A DNA stretch of 64,000 nt, from the NCBI RefSeq assembly GCF_016863015.1, contig NZ_BOOB01000004.1:208136-272135 (forward strand), given 5' to 3'. The stretch comes from Microbispora amethystogenes. GTDB lineage: Bacteria > Actinomycetota > Actinomycetes > Streptosporangiales > Streptosporangiaceae. How positions within the stretch are numbered: position 1 is the first letter of the stretch; each line of letters opens with the position of its first letter. Made by a program: the position numbers and the translations under genes. This document shows, piece after piece, positions 44,282-52,063 of the stretch. Under the pieces are notes generated by a model. The model had not been told where the DNA came from and did no database searches. It saw nothing but the letters and a program-made list of their open reading frames with translations.

Positions 44282-45565
44282 GGCGGTCAGGCGGTCGATC
44301 ACCAGCGGGAGGAGGTCGGCGCCGTCCTGGTCGCCGATCTCGTACGCCCCCTCAAGCGCCTGGAGCGCCCGGTCGAACCGGCCGGCCTCGTCGGCGTACA
44401 GGGTCATCAGCGGGGCGCCCGCCCGGACCTCGTCGCCGGGCTTGGCGTGCAGGACGACGCCCGCGCCCGCCGACACCGGGTCCTCCTTGCGGGCCCGTCC
44501 GGCGCCGAGCCGCCAGGCCGCCACGCCGACCTTGAGCGCGTCGAGCGTGACCAGCGTGCCCGACGCGGGAGCGGTCACCACCGCCGACTCCGCGGCCTTC
44601 GGCAGCGGCGCGTCCGGGTCGCCGCCCTGCGCGCCGATCATGCGCCGCCAGGCGTCCATCGCCGAGCCGTCCTTGAGCGCCTGCTCGGGGTCCCGGGCGC
44701 CCGGGACGTCCGCGGCCTCCAGCATCTCCCGGGCCAGCCGTACGGTGAGCTCGACCACGTCGGCGGGGCCGCCGCCGGCGAGCACCTCGACGGACTCCTC
44801 GACCTCCAGCGCGTTGCCCACCTTCAGGCCGAGCGGCCGATCCATCGCGGTCAGCAGGGCGACCGTGCGCACCCCGGCGTCGGTGCCGAGCTCGACCATC
44901 GTCCGGGCCAGCTCCCGGGCGTCGTCCACGTTCTTCATGAACGCGCCCGAGCCGGCCTTCACGTCGAGCACGAGCGACCCCGTACCCTCGGCGATCTTCT
45001 TGGACATGATCGACGAGGCGATCAGCGGGATCGACTCGACCGTGCCGGTGACGTCGCGCAGCGCGTAGAGCTTCTTGTCGGCGGGCGCAAGGCCCGCGCC
45101 CGCCGCGCAGACGACCGCCCCGGCCGAGCGGATCACGCCGAGCATCTCGTCGTTCGACAGCGACGCCCGCCAGCCGGGGATCGACTCCAGCTTGTCCAGC
45201 GTGCCGCCGGTGTGCCCGAGGCCCCGCCCGGACAGCTGCGGCACGTACGCCCCGCACGCGGCGACCAGCGGGGCCAGCGGCAGAGTGATCTTGTCACCGA
45301 CCCCGCCGGTGGAGTGCTTGTCGGCCGTGGGCCGGTCGAGGGCGGACCAGTCCATCCGCTCCCCCGACCTGATCATGGCCTGGGTCCAGTCCGCGATCTC
45401 CCGGCGGTTCATGCCGTTCAGCAGGATCGCCATCAGCAGCGCCGACATCTGCTCGTCGGCCACCTCGCCCCGCGTGTACGCGTCGATCACCCAGTCGATC
45501 TGGGCGGCCGACAGCTCACCCCGGTCGCGCTTGACGGTGATGACCTCGATCGCGTCGAACCCCAC
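44279..45565 (-). CDS. deoA: Thymidine phosphorylase (pyrimidine-nucleoside phosphorylase)
   Basis: A 428-residue enzyme converting thymidine (and perhaps uridine) with phosphate into base and (deoxy)ribose-1-phosphate. Signatures: DKHSTGGVGDKITLPLAPLV for phosphate, SGRGLGHTGGTLDKLESIPG (the family fingerprint), and KKIAEGTGSLVLDVKAGSGAFM. The C-terminal alpha/beta domain contains a biotinyl-like VSAGAGVVLHAKPGDEV. GTG 45565 starts 11 bases after the cdd stop. It is the last gene of the BMP-ABC transporter operon, so imported nucleosides can be broken down at once. Confidence 0.95.
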   Translation of the reverse strand: MGFDAIEVITVKRDRGELSAAQIDWVIDAYTRGEVADEQMSALLMAILLNGMNRREIADWTQAMIRSGERMDWSALDRPTADKHSTGGVGDKITLPLAPLVAACGAYVPQLSGRGLGHTGGTLDKLESIPGWRASLSNDEMLGVIRSAGAVVCAAGAGLAPADKKLYALRDVTGTVESIPLIASSIMSKKIAEGTGSLVLDVKAGSGAFMKNVDDARELARTMVELGTDAGVRTVALLTAMDRPLGLKVGNALEVEESVEVLAGGGPADVVELTVRLAREMLEAADVPGARDPEQALKDGSAMDAWRRMIGAQGGDPDAPLPKAAESAVVTAPASGTLVTLDALKVGVAAWRLGAGRARKEDPVSAGAGVVLHAKPGDEVRAGAPLMTLYADEAGRFDRALQALEGAYEIGDQDGADLLPLVIDRLTA

Positions 45566-45576
45566 GCTCTCCCCCT

Positions 45577-45966
45577 CTATCGCGACAGATCGTCGGGCCC
45601 GAAGGCGAACGGCAGGAAGTCCGCCATCCGCATCGGGCCGTCGGGCGTCTCCACCAGCAGATCGGCGCCGCCGTGCTCGAACAGCAGCTGGCGGCAGCGC
45701 CCGCACGGCATCAGCAGCTCGCCGTGGCCGTCCACGCAGGTGAAGGCCACCAGCCGCCCGCCGCCGCCCGCGTGCAGCGCCGAGACGAGCCCGCACTCGG
45801 CGCACAGCCCCACGCCGTACGACGCGTTCTCCACGTTGCAGCCGGTGACGGTGCGGCCGTCGTCGGCCAGTGCCGCCGCCCCCACCGGGAACTTCGAGTA
45901 CGGCGCGTACGCGTGGGTCATGGCCTCGCGGGCCGCCTCGCGCAGCGCCTCCCAGTCGATCGTCAT
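45577..45966 (-). CDS. cdd: Cytidine deaminase
   Basis: A 129-residue homotetrameric-type zinc deaminase that turns cytidine and deoxycytidine into uridine and deoxyuridine. The NVENASYG substrate loop is at residues 44-51, the catalytic Cys-Ala-Glu at 55-57 and the second zinc motif PCGRC at 87-91. ATG 45966 overlaps the permease stop (ATGA), so it is tightly coupled to nucleoside import. Length is typical. Confidence 0.95.
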   Translation of the reverse strand: MTIDWEALREAAREAMTHAYAPYSKFPVGAAALADDGRTVTGCNVENASYGVGLCAECGLVSALHAGGGGRLVAFTCVDGHGELLMPCGRCRQLLFEHGGADLLVETPDGPMRMADFLPFAFGPDDLSR

Positions 45967-47234
45967 TTCGCCTGCCCCCTCCGATACGGGACCCCGTCGG
46001 CCGCCGGCATGCGCAGCCGCTGCGAGGCCAGCGACAACACCAGCAGTGTGGTCAGGTGGGGGGTGAACGAGGTGAACTGCTCCGGAACGGTGTCCGTCAG
46101 GGCGAAGATCGCGAACACCGCGATCGCCACGATCCCGGTGACGAGCGCCGCGATCCCCCGCCGCTGCCGTACGAGCTGGTAGACCGCCACGGCGGCGAGC
46201 AGCAGCGCGACGACCAGCAGCAGCGCGTGCACCGAGATGCCGCCCTGGCGGAGCTGGAGCGCGTCGGTGTAGCCGAACAGCGCGGCGCCACCGGCGAGCC
46301 CCCCCGGCCGCCAGTTACCGAAGATCATGGCGGCGAGGCCGATGTAGCCGCGCCCGCCCGTCTGGCCGTCCCGGTAGATGCCGGCGGCCACCAGCGACAG
46401 GAACGCGCCGCCGAGCCCGGCGAGCAGGCCGGAGACGAGCACCGCGGCCCACTTGTAGAGATAGACGTTCACGCCCAGCGACTCGGCCGCGACCGGCCGC
46501 TCGCCGCACGCCCGCAGGCGCAGCCCGAAGGGCGTGCGCCACAGGACGTAGAACGACAGCGGCACCAGCAGGATCGCCAGGATCGTGAACCAGGACACAC
46601 CCTGGGTGATGCCCCGCAGCACGCCCGCGAAGTCGGACAGCACGAACCAGTGCGTGGCTTCGAGCGTCCGCAGCGGGTCGTCGAGGAAGCCCAGGCTCAC
46701 CGTGCCCAGCTTCGGCAGCGGCGGGGAGTTCTTCGTGCCGCCGCCCGGCATGCCGTTGAAGACGAGCTGGGACAGGTACTGCGTGAAGCCGACGCCGACG
46801 ATGTTGATCGCCACGCCGGAGATGATGTGGTCGACGCCGAAGGTCACCGTCGCGACCGCGTGGATCGCGGCGCCCAGCGCCCCGCCGATCGCGCCGGCGA
46901 GCACGCCCGCCCACGGGCTGTGGAACTGGAGCGCGCCCCAGGCGCCGAACCAGGTGCCGAGCACCATCATGCCTTCGAGGCCGATGTTGACCACCCCGGC
47001 CCGCTCCGACCACAGGCCGCCGAGCCCCGCGAGCCCGATCGGCACGGCGAGGCCGAGCGCGGCGCTGACCGTGCCCGCGGACGTGATGTCGTTCGCGCCG
47101 GTCACCAGGCGCGCGACCGACAGCAGCACCACCAGCCCGGCCAGCCCGAGCAGGAGCATCGGCGCCGACAGCCGGAAGCGCCGCGCCGGAGGCGTCTCGA
47201 CCGGACGCTCAACCGGAAGGTCCGTCGCCGTCAT
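45963..47234 (-). CDS. Nucleoside ABC transporter permease (second copy)
   Basis: A 423-residue inner-membrane permease of the BPD_transp_2 family, with about 10 hydrophobic segments. The family loop ERAGVVNIGLEGMMVLG is at residues about 78-94, and LWRTPFGLRLRACGERPVAAESLGV (the ATPase-contact loop) is near 255. It pairs with the permease encoded upstream to form the channel for nucleosides bound by the BMP lipoprotein, comparable to Bacillus NupQ or its relatives. ATG 47234 overlaps the stop of a mini-frame; cdd starts at its own stop. Confidence 0.9.
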   Translation of the reverse strand: MTATDLPVERPVETPPARRFRLSAPMLLLGLAGLVVLLSVARLVTGANDITSAGTVSAALGLAVPIGLAGLGGLWSERAGVVNIGLEGMMVLGTWFGAWGALQFHSPWAGVLAGAIGGALGAAIHAVATVTFGVDHIISGVAINIVGVGFTQYLSQLVFNGMPGGGTKNSPPLPKLGTVSLGFLDDPLRTLEATHWFVLSDFAGVLRGITQGVSWFTILAILLVPLSFYVLWRTPFGLRLRACGERPVAAESLGVNVYLYKWAAVLVSGLLAGLGGAFLSLVAAGIYRDGQTGGRGYIGLAAMIFGNWRPGGLAGGAALFGYTDALQLRQGGISVHALLLVVALLLAAVAVYQLVRQRRGIAALVTGIVAIAVFAIFALTDTVPEQFTSFTPHLTTLLVLSLASQRLRMPAADGVPYRRGQAK

Positions 47235-47266
47235 GCCGTCTCCTCGATCTCGTCCGCCGCGCTCAT
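47231..47266 (-). other. Possible 11-codon coupling frame between the two permeases
   Basis: ATG at 47266 overlaps the upstream permease stop (ATGA), codes MSAADEIEETA and stops at 47231, overlapping the next permease ATG (ATGA). A GAGGAG at its end serves the downstream gene. It could carry terminating ribosomes from one permease to the next, or be chance. Confidence 0.25.
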
Positions 47267-48393
47267 ACCGCCGCCTCCGCCTTCGGCGGCTCCGCCGGGG
47301 CGGCGAGCTGGCGGCCGACCCGGCGCTGTTCCGCCACCATCCGGTATCGGTGGACCAGCTCGTACGCGATGATCACCGAGAGCACGACGACGCCCTGCAT
47401 GATCTGGACGATCTCCTTGGGGATGTCGAGCAGCTGGAGCTGGTTGGAGGAGTTGTACAGGAAGCTCCACAGCAGCGCGCCGATCGCCATGCCGACCGGG
47501 CTGTTGCGCCCGAGCAGGGCGATCGCGATCCCGGTGAAGCCGAGGTCGGTCGGGAAGTTGTTGCTGTACTTGTAGGAGGCGCCGAGCAGCTCCGGCATGC
47601 CGATCAGCCCGGCGATCGCCCCCGACATGACCATCGTGACGACGATCATCTTCTTCACGCTGACGCCGCTGGCCACCGCCGCCGACTCGGACTTGCCGGT
47701 CGCCCGCAGTTCGAAGCCGAACCGGGTGCGGGTGAGCACGACCCAGTACGCGACACCGAGCAGGACCGCGACCACGATGAACCCGTTGACCAGCACCGGC
47801 GTTCCCGCGATGAGCGGGATGCCGGGCATGTGCGCGTCGTCGGGGATGGGCCGGGTGCCGAGGTCGTTGCCGGTCAGCACGCCGAAGTGCTCGCTGACCA
47901 GCCACGACCCGAGGCCGGTGGCGATCGCGTTCAGCATGATGGTCGAGATGACCTCGCTCACGCCCCGGTAGACCCGGAGCAGACCGGCGATGGCGGCCCA
48001 CAGGGCGCCGACGACCACCGCGGAGACCACCACGAGGACGATGTTCAGCACGCCGGGGACCACGGCCGCGCCGCCGACCGCGGCGGCGACCACGGCCGCG
48101 AGGCGATACTGACCGTCCACGCCGATGTTGAAGAGGTTCATCCGGAAGCCGACGGCCACGGCGAGCGCGGAGATGTAGTACATGACCCCGGTGTTGAGGG
48201 TCATGACCATCGACCGCGGCTGGGTGCCGTAGTCGGCGAGCGTGGTGAACGCCTCCACCGGCTCCTTGCCGGCGATGAGCAGGACCACCGACGTGATCAG
48301 CACCGCGAAGACGACCGCGAGCACCGGCGCGGCCACGGCGAGCCAGCCGCCCAGCCGGACCCGTCCGAGCATCCGGTCGAGGAAGCCGCTCAT
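47263..48393 (-). CDS. Nucleoside ABC transporter permease (first copy)
   Basis: A 376-residue BPD_transp_2 permease; ATG 48393 overlaps the ATPase stop (ATGA). About 9-10 membrane segments are visible. VGFRMNLFNIGVDGQYRLAA and LTRTRFGFELRATGKSESAAVASGV correspond to the conserved loops for the ATPase. It should dimerise with the permease encoded downstream. Organisation is like Bacillus NupP/YufP-type transporters, but the naming is by family only. Confidence 0.9.
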   Translation of the reverse strand: MSGFLDRMLGRVRLGGWLAVAAPVLAVVFAVLITSVVLLIAGKEPVEAFTTLADYGTQPRSMVMTLNTGVMYYISALAVAVGFRMNLFNIGVDGQYRLAAVVAAAVGGAAVVPGVLNIVLVVVSAVVVGALWAAIAGLLRVYRGVSEVISTIMLNAIATGLGSWLVSEHFGVLTGNDLGTRPIPDDAHMPGIPLIAGTPVLVNGFIVVAVLLGVAYWVVLTRTRFGFELRATGKSESAAVASGVSVKKMIVVTMVMSGAIAGLIGMPELLGASYKYSNNFPTDLGFTGIAIALLGRNSPVGMAIGALLWSFLYNSSNQLQLLDIPKEIVQIMQGVVVLSVIIAYELVHRYRMVAEQRRVGRQLAAPAEPPKAEAAV

Positions 48394-49925
48394 ACGCCCT
48401 CCCCGGCGCCGGTCATCGCCGAGCCCAGTTGCTCGGGCGTCACGTTCGCGGGATCGACGTCGGCGACGATCCTCCCGCGCAGGATCACCTTGAGCGTGTC
48501 GGACAGCCCGATCAGCTCGTCCAGGTCCGCGGAGATCAGCAGCACGGCCAGCCCGGCGGCGCGCGCGGTGCGCAGATGGTCCCAGATCGCCGCCTGCGCG
48601 CCGATGTCGACGCCACGTGTGGGATGGCTGGCGATGAGCAACACCGGGTCGCCGCTCATCTCGCGGCCGACGATCAGCTTCTGCTGGTTGCCGCCGGACA
48701 GCGCGGCGGCGTCCACGTCGATCCCCGGGGTGCGGACGTCGTAGTCCTCGACGATCCGCTGGGTGTCGGCCCGCGCGCCCGCGCGGTCGATCCACGGGCC
48801 CCTGACGTTGGGCCTGCGGGTCTGGTGACCGAGGATGCGGTTCTCCCACAGCGGGGACTCCAGCAGCAGGCCGTGCCGGTGGCGGTCCTCAGGGATGTAG
48901 CCGATCCCGCCCGCCCGCCGTCTGAGCGTCGACCAGTGGGAGATGTCGGCGTCGCCGAGGGTGAGCGCGGCCACCTCGCAGGGGCGCATGCCCATGATCG
49001 CCTCGACCAGCTCCGCCTGGCCGTTGCCCTCGACACCCGCGATGCCGAGCACCTCGCCCTTGCGGATGTCGAAGCTCACGTTCTCGACCACCGTCCGCCC
49101 GTCGCCGGTGCGCACGGTCAGGTCGCGTACGGACAGGGCGACAACGTCGGTGACGGTCGACTCGCGGGTCTCCGGGCTGGGCAGCTCGCTGCCGACCATC
49201 AGCTCGGCGAGCTTGCGGGAGGTCACGCCCTCCGGGTCCACGGTCGCGACGGTGGTGCCGCGCCGGATGACGGTGATGGCGTCGGCGACGCGGAGCACCT
49301 CGTCCAGTTTGTGGGAGATGAACAGGATCGTCAGCCCCTCGCGGACCAGGCCGCGCAGGTTGTCGAACAGCTCGTCCACCTCGTGCGGCACGAGCACGGC
49401 GGTCGGCTCGTCCAGGATCAGGATGCGGGCGCCCCGGTAGAGCACCTTGAGGATCTCCACCCGCTGGCGGTCGCCGACCCCCAGCTCCTCCACCGGCACG
49501 TCGGGCCGCACGCCCAGGCCGTACGCGTCGGAGATCTCCTTGATCTTCCTGCGCGCGGCGGCGAAGTCGAGGGCGAGGCCGCCGCGGCGGGGCTCGCTGC
49601 CGAGCACCACGTTCTCCAGCACGGTCAGATTGTCGGCCAGCATGAAGTGCTGGTGAACCATCCCGATGCCGGCGGAGATGGCGTCGGCGGGGGTGTGGAA
49701 GCTCACCGGCGACCCGTCGACGCGGATCTCCCCCTCGTCGGGACGCTGCATCCCGTAGAGGATCTTCATGAGCGTGGACTTGCCCGCGCCGTTCTCGCCG
49801 ACGATGGCGTGGATGTGCCCTCGGGCGACGCGGAGGTGGATGTCGCTGTTGGCGACGACTCCCGGGAACCTCTTGGTGATCCCGGCGAGCTCTACTGCGG
49901 GCGCCGTAGCGGTGGCGACGGTAAT
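48390..49925 (-). CDS. Nucleoside ABC transporter ATPase with two nucleotide-binding domains; apparent ATT start
   Basis: A 511-residue fused ATPase of the sugar/nucleoside type. Domain 1 has Walker A GENGAGKST (about residue 46), an unusual signature (ELGVGDRQRVEIL) and Walker B ILILDEPTAVL. Domain 2 has GVEGNGQAELVE and signature LSGGNQQKLIVGREM. The frame runs upstream of ATG 49769 through the family opening VELAGITKRFPGVVANSDIHL to a point with no ATG, GTG or TTG before an in-frame stop at 49971. GAGGAGGAGG (49931-49940) lies exactly 5 bases before ATT (49923-49925), which is the inferred start. It supplies energy for uptake through the two permeases. Confidence 0.9.
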   Translation of the reverse strand: MTVATATAPAVELAGITKRFPGVVANSDIHLRVARGHIHAIVGENGAGKSTLMKILYGMQRPDEGEIRVDGSPVSFHTPADAISAGIGMVHQHFMLADNLTVLENVVLGSEPRRGGLALDFAAARRKIKEISDAYGLGVRPDVPVEELGVGDRQRVEILKVLYRGARILILDEPTAVLVPHEVDELFDNLRGLVREGLTILFISHKLDEVLRVADAITVIRRGTTVATVDPEGVTSRKLAELMVGSELPSPETRESTVTDVVALSVRDLTVRTGDGRTVVENVSFDIRKGEVLGIAGVEGNGQAELVEAIMGMRPCEVAALTLGDADISHWSTLRRRAGGIGYIPEDRHRHGLLLESPLWENRILGHQTRRPNVRGPWIDRAGARADTQRIVEDYDVRTPGIDVDAAALSGGNQQKLIVGREMSGDPVLLIASHPTRGVDIGAQAAIWDHLRTARAAGLAVLLISADLDELIGLSDTLKVILRGRIVADVDPANVTPEQLGSAMTGAGEGV

Positions 49926-49982
49926 GGCGGCCTCCTCCTCGCGGAGTGCCCGATGACGGTCAAGTGGTAGTCAGAGTAGAGC

Positions 49983-50013
49983 AAAAGGGCCCGGGGCGGG
50001 TGCCACCGGGCCC
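49983..50013 (-). terminator. Intrinsic terminator between the binding-protein and ATPase genes
   Basis: On the minus strand the stem GGGCCCGG / CCGGGCCC (50006-50013 with 49987-49994), an 11-base loop and then TTTT (49983-49986). It lies 15 bases after the binding-protein stop. Partial termination here would make more binding protein than transporter. Confidence 0.75.
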
Positions 50014-50027
50014 CTTGAACGCGCAGG

Positions 50028-51098
50028 TCAGGACGTCGGGACCGAGATCTCGCCGCCGATGATCTTCTGCTTGTACTCGTCGATCTTCGGCTTGATGTCG
50101 TCGATCTTGCCACCGGTGGTGGAGTAGTCGACGCCGCCGGCCTTGAGGTCGTAGACGGTCGGACCGGGCTTGACCGTGCCGGTGGTGAAGTTCTTCAGGA
50201 AGTCGAAGACCGCCACGTCGACCTTCTTGATCATCGAGGTGATGATCACGTCCTTGAAGTCGGCGTACGCCGGGAGGGCCGCCTGGTCGGAGTCGACGCC
50301 GATCGCCGACGCCTTCGCGGCCTTGGCCGCCTCGAAGACGCCCGCGCCGGAGCCGCCGGCCGCCTGGTAGACCACGTCGGCGCCGGCGTCGTACATGCCC
50401 TGCGCGGCGGTCTTGCCCTTGGCCGGGTCGCCGAAGCCGCCGAAGTCCGGGGGCTGGGTGAGGTACTTGCTCTGGATCTTGATGTCCGGCTTGACGGCCT
50501 TCGCGCCGGCCTCGAAGCCCGCCTCGAACTTGTGGATCAGCGGCACGTCGACGCCGCCCACGAAGCCGATGTTGCCCTTCTCCGACTTGAGCGCCGCCGC
50601 GGCGCCGACGAGGAACGACCCCTGCTCCTCGGCGAACATCAGGTTGCTGATGTTGTCGCCCTTCGCGGCGTCGTCGTCGACGATGGCGAACTTGACGTCG
50701 GGGAACTCCTTGGCGACCTTCGCCACCGAGCCCGAGTAGGCGAAGCCGACCGCGATGACCGGGTTGTACCCGCCGTTGGCGAGCAGACGCAGCCGCTCCT
50801 CCTTCTGGGCGTCGGTCTCGCCCGCCGTCGCCTCCAGTTCCTTCTTCTCGACCTTCAGCTCCGACACGGCCTGGTCGAGGCCCTTGGCGGCGGCGTCGTT
50901 GAACGACCCGTCGCCGCGGCCGCCGATGTCGTACGCCAGACCCACCTTCGCGCCGCCGCCGGCCTCGGCGGGGGCGGATGACGCGCCGGCCGTGGCTCCG
51001 GTCGTGGTGTCGTCGCCACCCCCACACGCGGCGGCGGCCATGAGCAAGACGCCGCCCATGGTGGTGGCGGCCAGTTTGCTAACTCGATTGCGGAGCAA
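50028..51098 (-). CDS. BMP-family nucleoside-binding lipoprotein
   Basis: A 356-residue substrate-binding lipoprotein. TTG 51098 is the start, with GGAAGGGGAG 8 bases upstream; the signal peptide then runs to Cys25 (LLMAAAAC). The mature protein is a BMP/PnrA-type binding fold: KVGLAYDIGGRGDGSFNDAAAKGLDQA, FAIVDDDA, GFVGGVDVPLIHKFEAGFEAG, ADVVYQAAGGSGAGVFEAA and GVDSDQAAL. The lipobox lacks the usual Leu at -3. It delivers nucleosides to the ABC permeases encoded downstream, from which it is separated by an intrinsic terminator. A promoter candidate lies about 75 bases upstream. Confidence 0.92.
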   Translation of the reverse strand: MLRNRVSKLAATTMGGVLLMAAAACGGGDDTTTGATAGASSAPAEAGGGAKVGLAYDIGGRGDGSFNDAAAKGLDQAVSELKVEKKELEATAGETDAQKEERLRLLANGGYNPVIAVGFAYSGSVAKVAKEFPDVKFAIVDDDAAKGDNISNLMFAEEQGSFLVGAAAALKSEKGNIGFVGGVDVPLIHKFEAGFEAGAKAVKPDIKIQSKYLTQPPDFGGFGDPAKGKTAAQGMYDAGADVVYQAAGGSGAGVFEAAKAAKASAIGVDSDQAALPAYADFKDVIITSMIKKVDVAVFDFLKNFTTGTVKPGPTVYDLKAGGVDYSTTGGKIDDIKPKIDEYKQKIIGGEISVPTS

Positions 51099-51175
51099 GG
51101 TGTTGACTCCCCTTCCGTTCCCCGCCGTCCAACTCTCGTCGCACGCACGCAGGAACGCACGGCAACCCTGCACGG

Positions 51176-51204
51176 AAGATAGTTGTTTGACCTGCATAGA
51201 CCAA
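51176..51204 (-). promoter_or_regulatory. Promoter of the nucleoside-uptake operon
   Basis: On the minus strand: -35 TTGGTC (51199-51204), 17-base spacer, -10 TATCTT (51176-51181). Transcription would begin near 51170, leaving about 70 untranslated bases before the TTG at 51098. The region around it (51170-51240) is richer in A/T than its surroundings. Confidence 0.5.
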
Positions 51205-51356
51205 ACCCGCATACCACTCCGCAACATGTCCGTTATTGAGCCCAGTCCGGGCTGTGACCCTGGGACAGCCTGGGAAAACTCGGTCATGCCGACCGGACGA
51301 TCACGCTGGTGAGCGGCCTGCGCGGCGTCCTGGCACTCCCCGCGCACGGCCGGGAG

Positions 51357-52051
51357 TCACTCCGTGCGGGTGAGAGATCCGGAGTACCGGATGCCTCCCT
51401 CCCCCGCGCGAGTCACCTCGAAGGTGGCCGTGCGGTCCCCCTGCGGGGTGATCGAGACCCTGCCCGGATAGCAGGTGTCGCCGCGCACCTGCCCGGCGTC
51501 CGGCCGGTCGGCGGGGTCCGGGGCCAGGCAGGCGACGACGAGATCGCGCAGCGTGCCGGTGAGCGGCCCGAGGTCCGGCATGCCGTACAGGATGTGGGCC
51601 ATGACGGCCAGGTGCGTGTCGCCGGGCTTGAAGTCGCGGTGGACGACCCCCGCCCGGTGGATCGCGGCCAGCGCGGTGGCCGTCCCCACGGCCACCCGGT
51701 CGAGGTCGCCGCCGGTCCGCGGGCCGGCGGCCGCCACATGGTCGCGCAGCGACGGTCCGTCGACGTACTCGCTCACGATGTACGGGCAGTCGCCGTCGAG
51801 GTCGGCGTCGAGGACCTGGGCCGTGCAGAAGGGCGCGACCCGGCGCACCGCCTCGATCTCACGGGCGAAGCCGCGCCCGGGCGGATGTGCCGTCGAGCCG
51901 GGTGCGCAGGAGCTTCACGGCCACCGGCCCGCCCGGCGCGCCCACGCCGAGGAAGACGATCCCCTGGCCGCCCACGCCCAGGCGGCCGTCGAGGCGGTAG
52001 GTCCGAGGCGCCAGGGATCCTCGGGACGCAGGGGGGGGAGACGCCGGGCAT
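51357..52051 (-). pseudogene. Decayed serine/threonine protein kinase
   Basis: Reading from ATG 52051, fragments of a kinase occur in different frames. The start sits next to an 8-base C run, which causes the first frameshift. The glycine loop YRLDGRLGVGGQGIVFLGVG and the catalytic Lys (PVAVKLL) are in another frame, reached by a second shift near the GGACCTAC. After SARARL a third shift is needed to reach EIEAVRRVAPF and the rest (51357-51848). The catalytic loop HRDFKPG is there, but Asn, the DFG segment, the activation loop and the F helix are gone; GDTHLAVMAHILYG follows directly. It cannot make an active kinase. Confidence 0.85.
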
Positions 52052-52063
52052 GAGGCCCACGCC

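Noticed and set aside
51357..51848. Intact small kinase-like gene
   Set aside because: It lacks the Gly loop, catalytic Lys, DFG segment and activation loop; the upstream parts lie in other frames, so it is part of a pseudogene.
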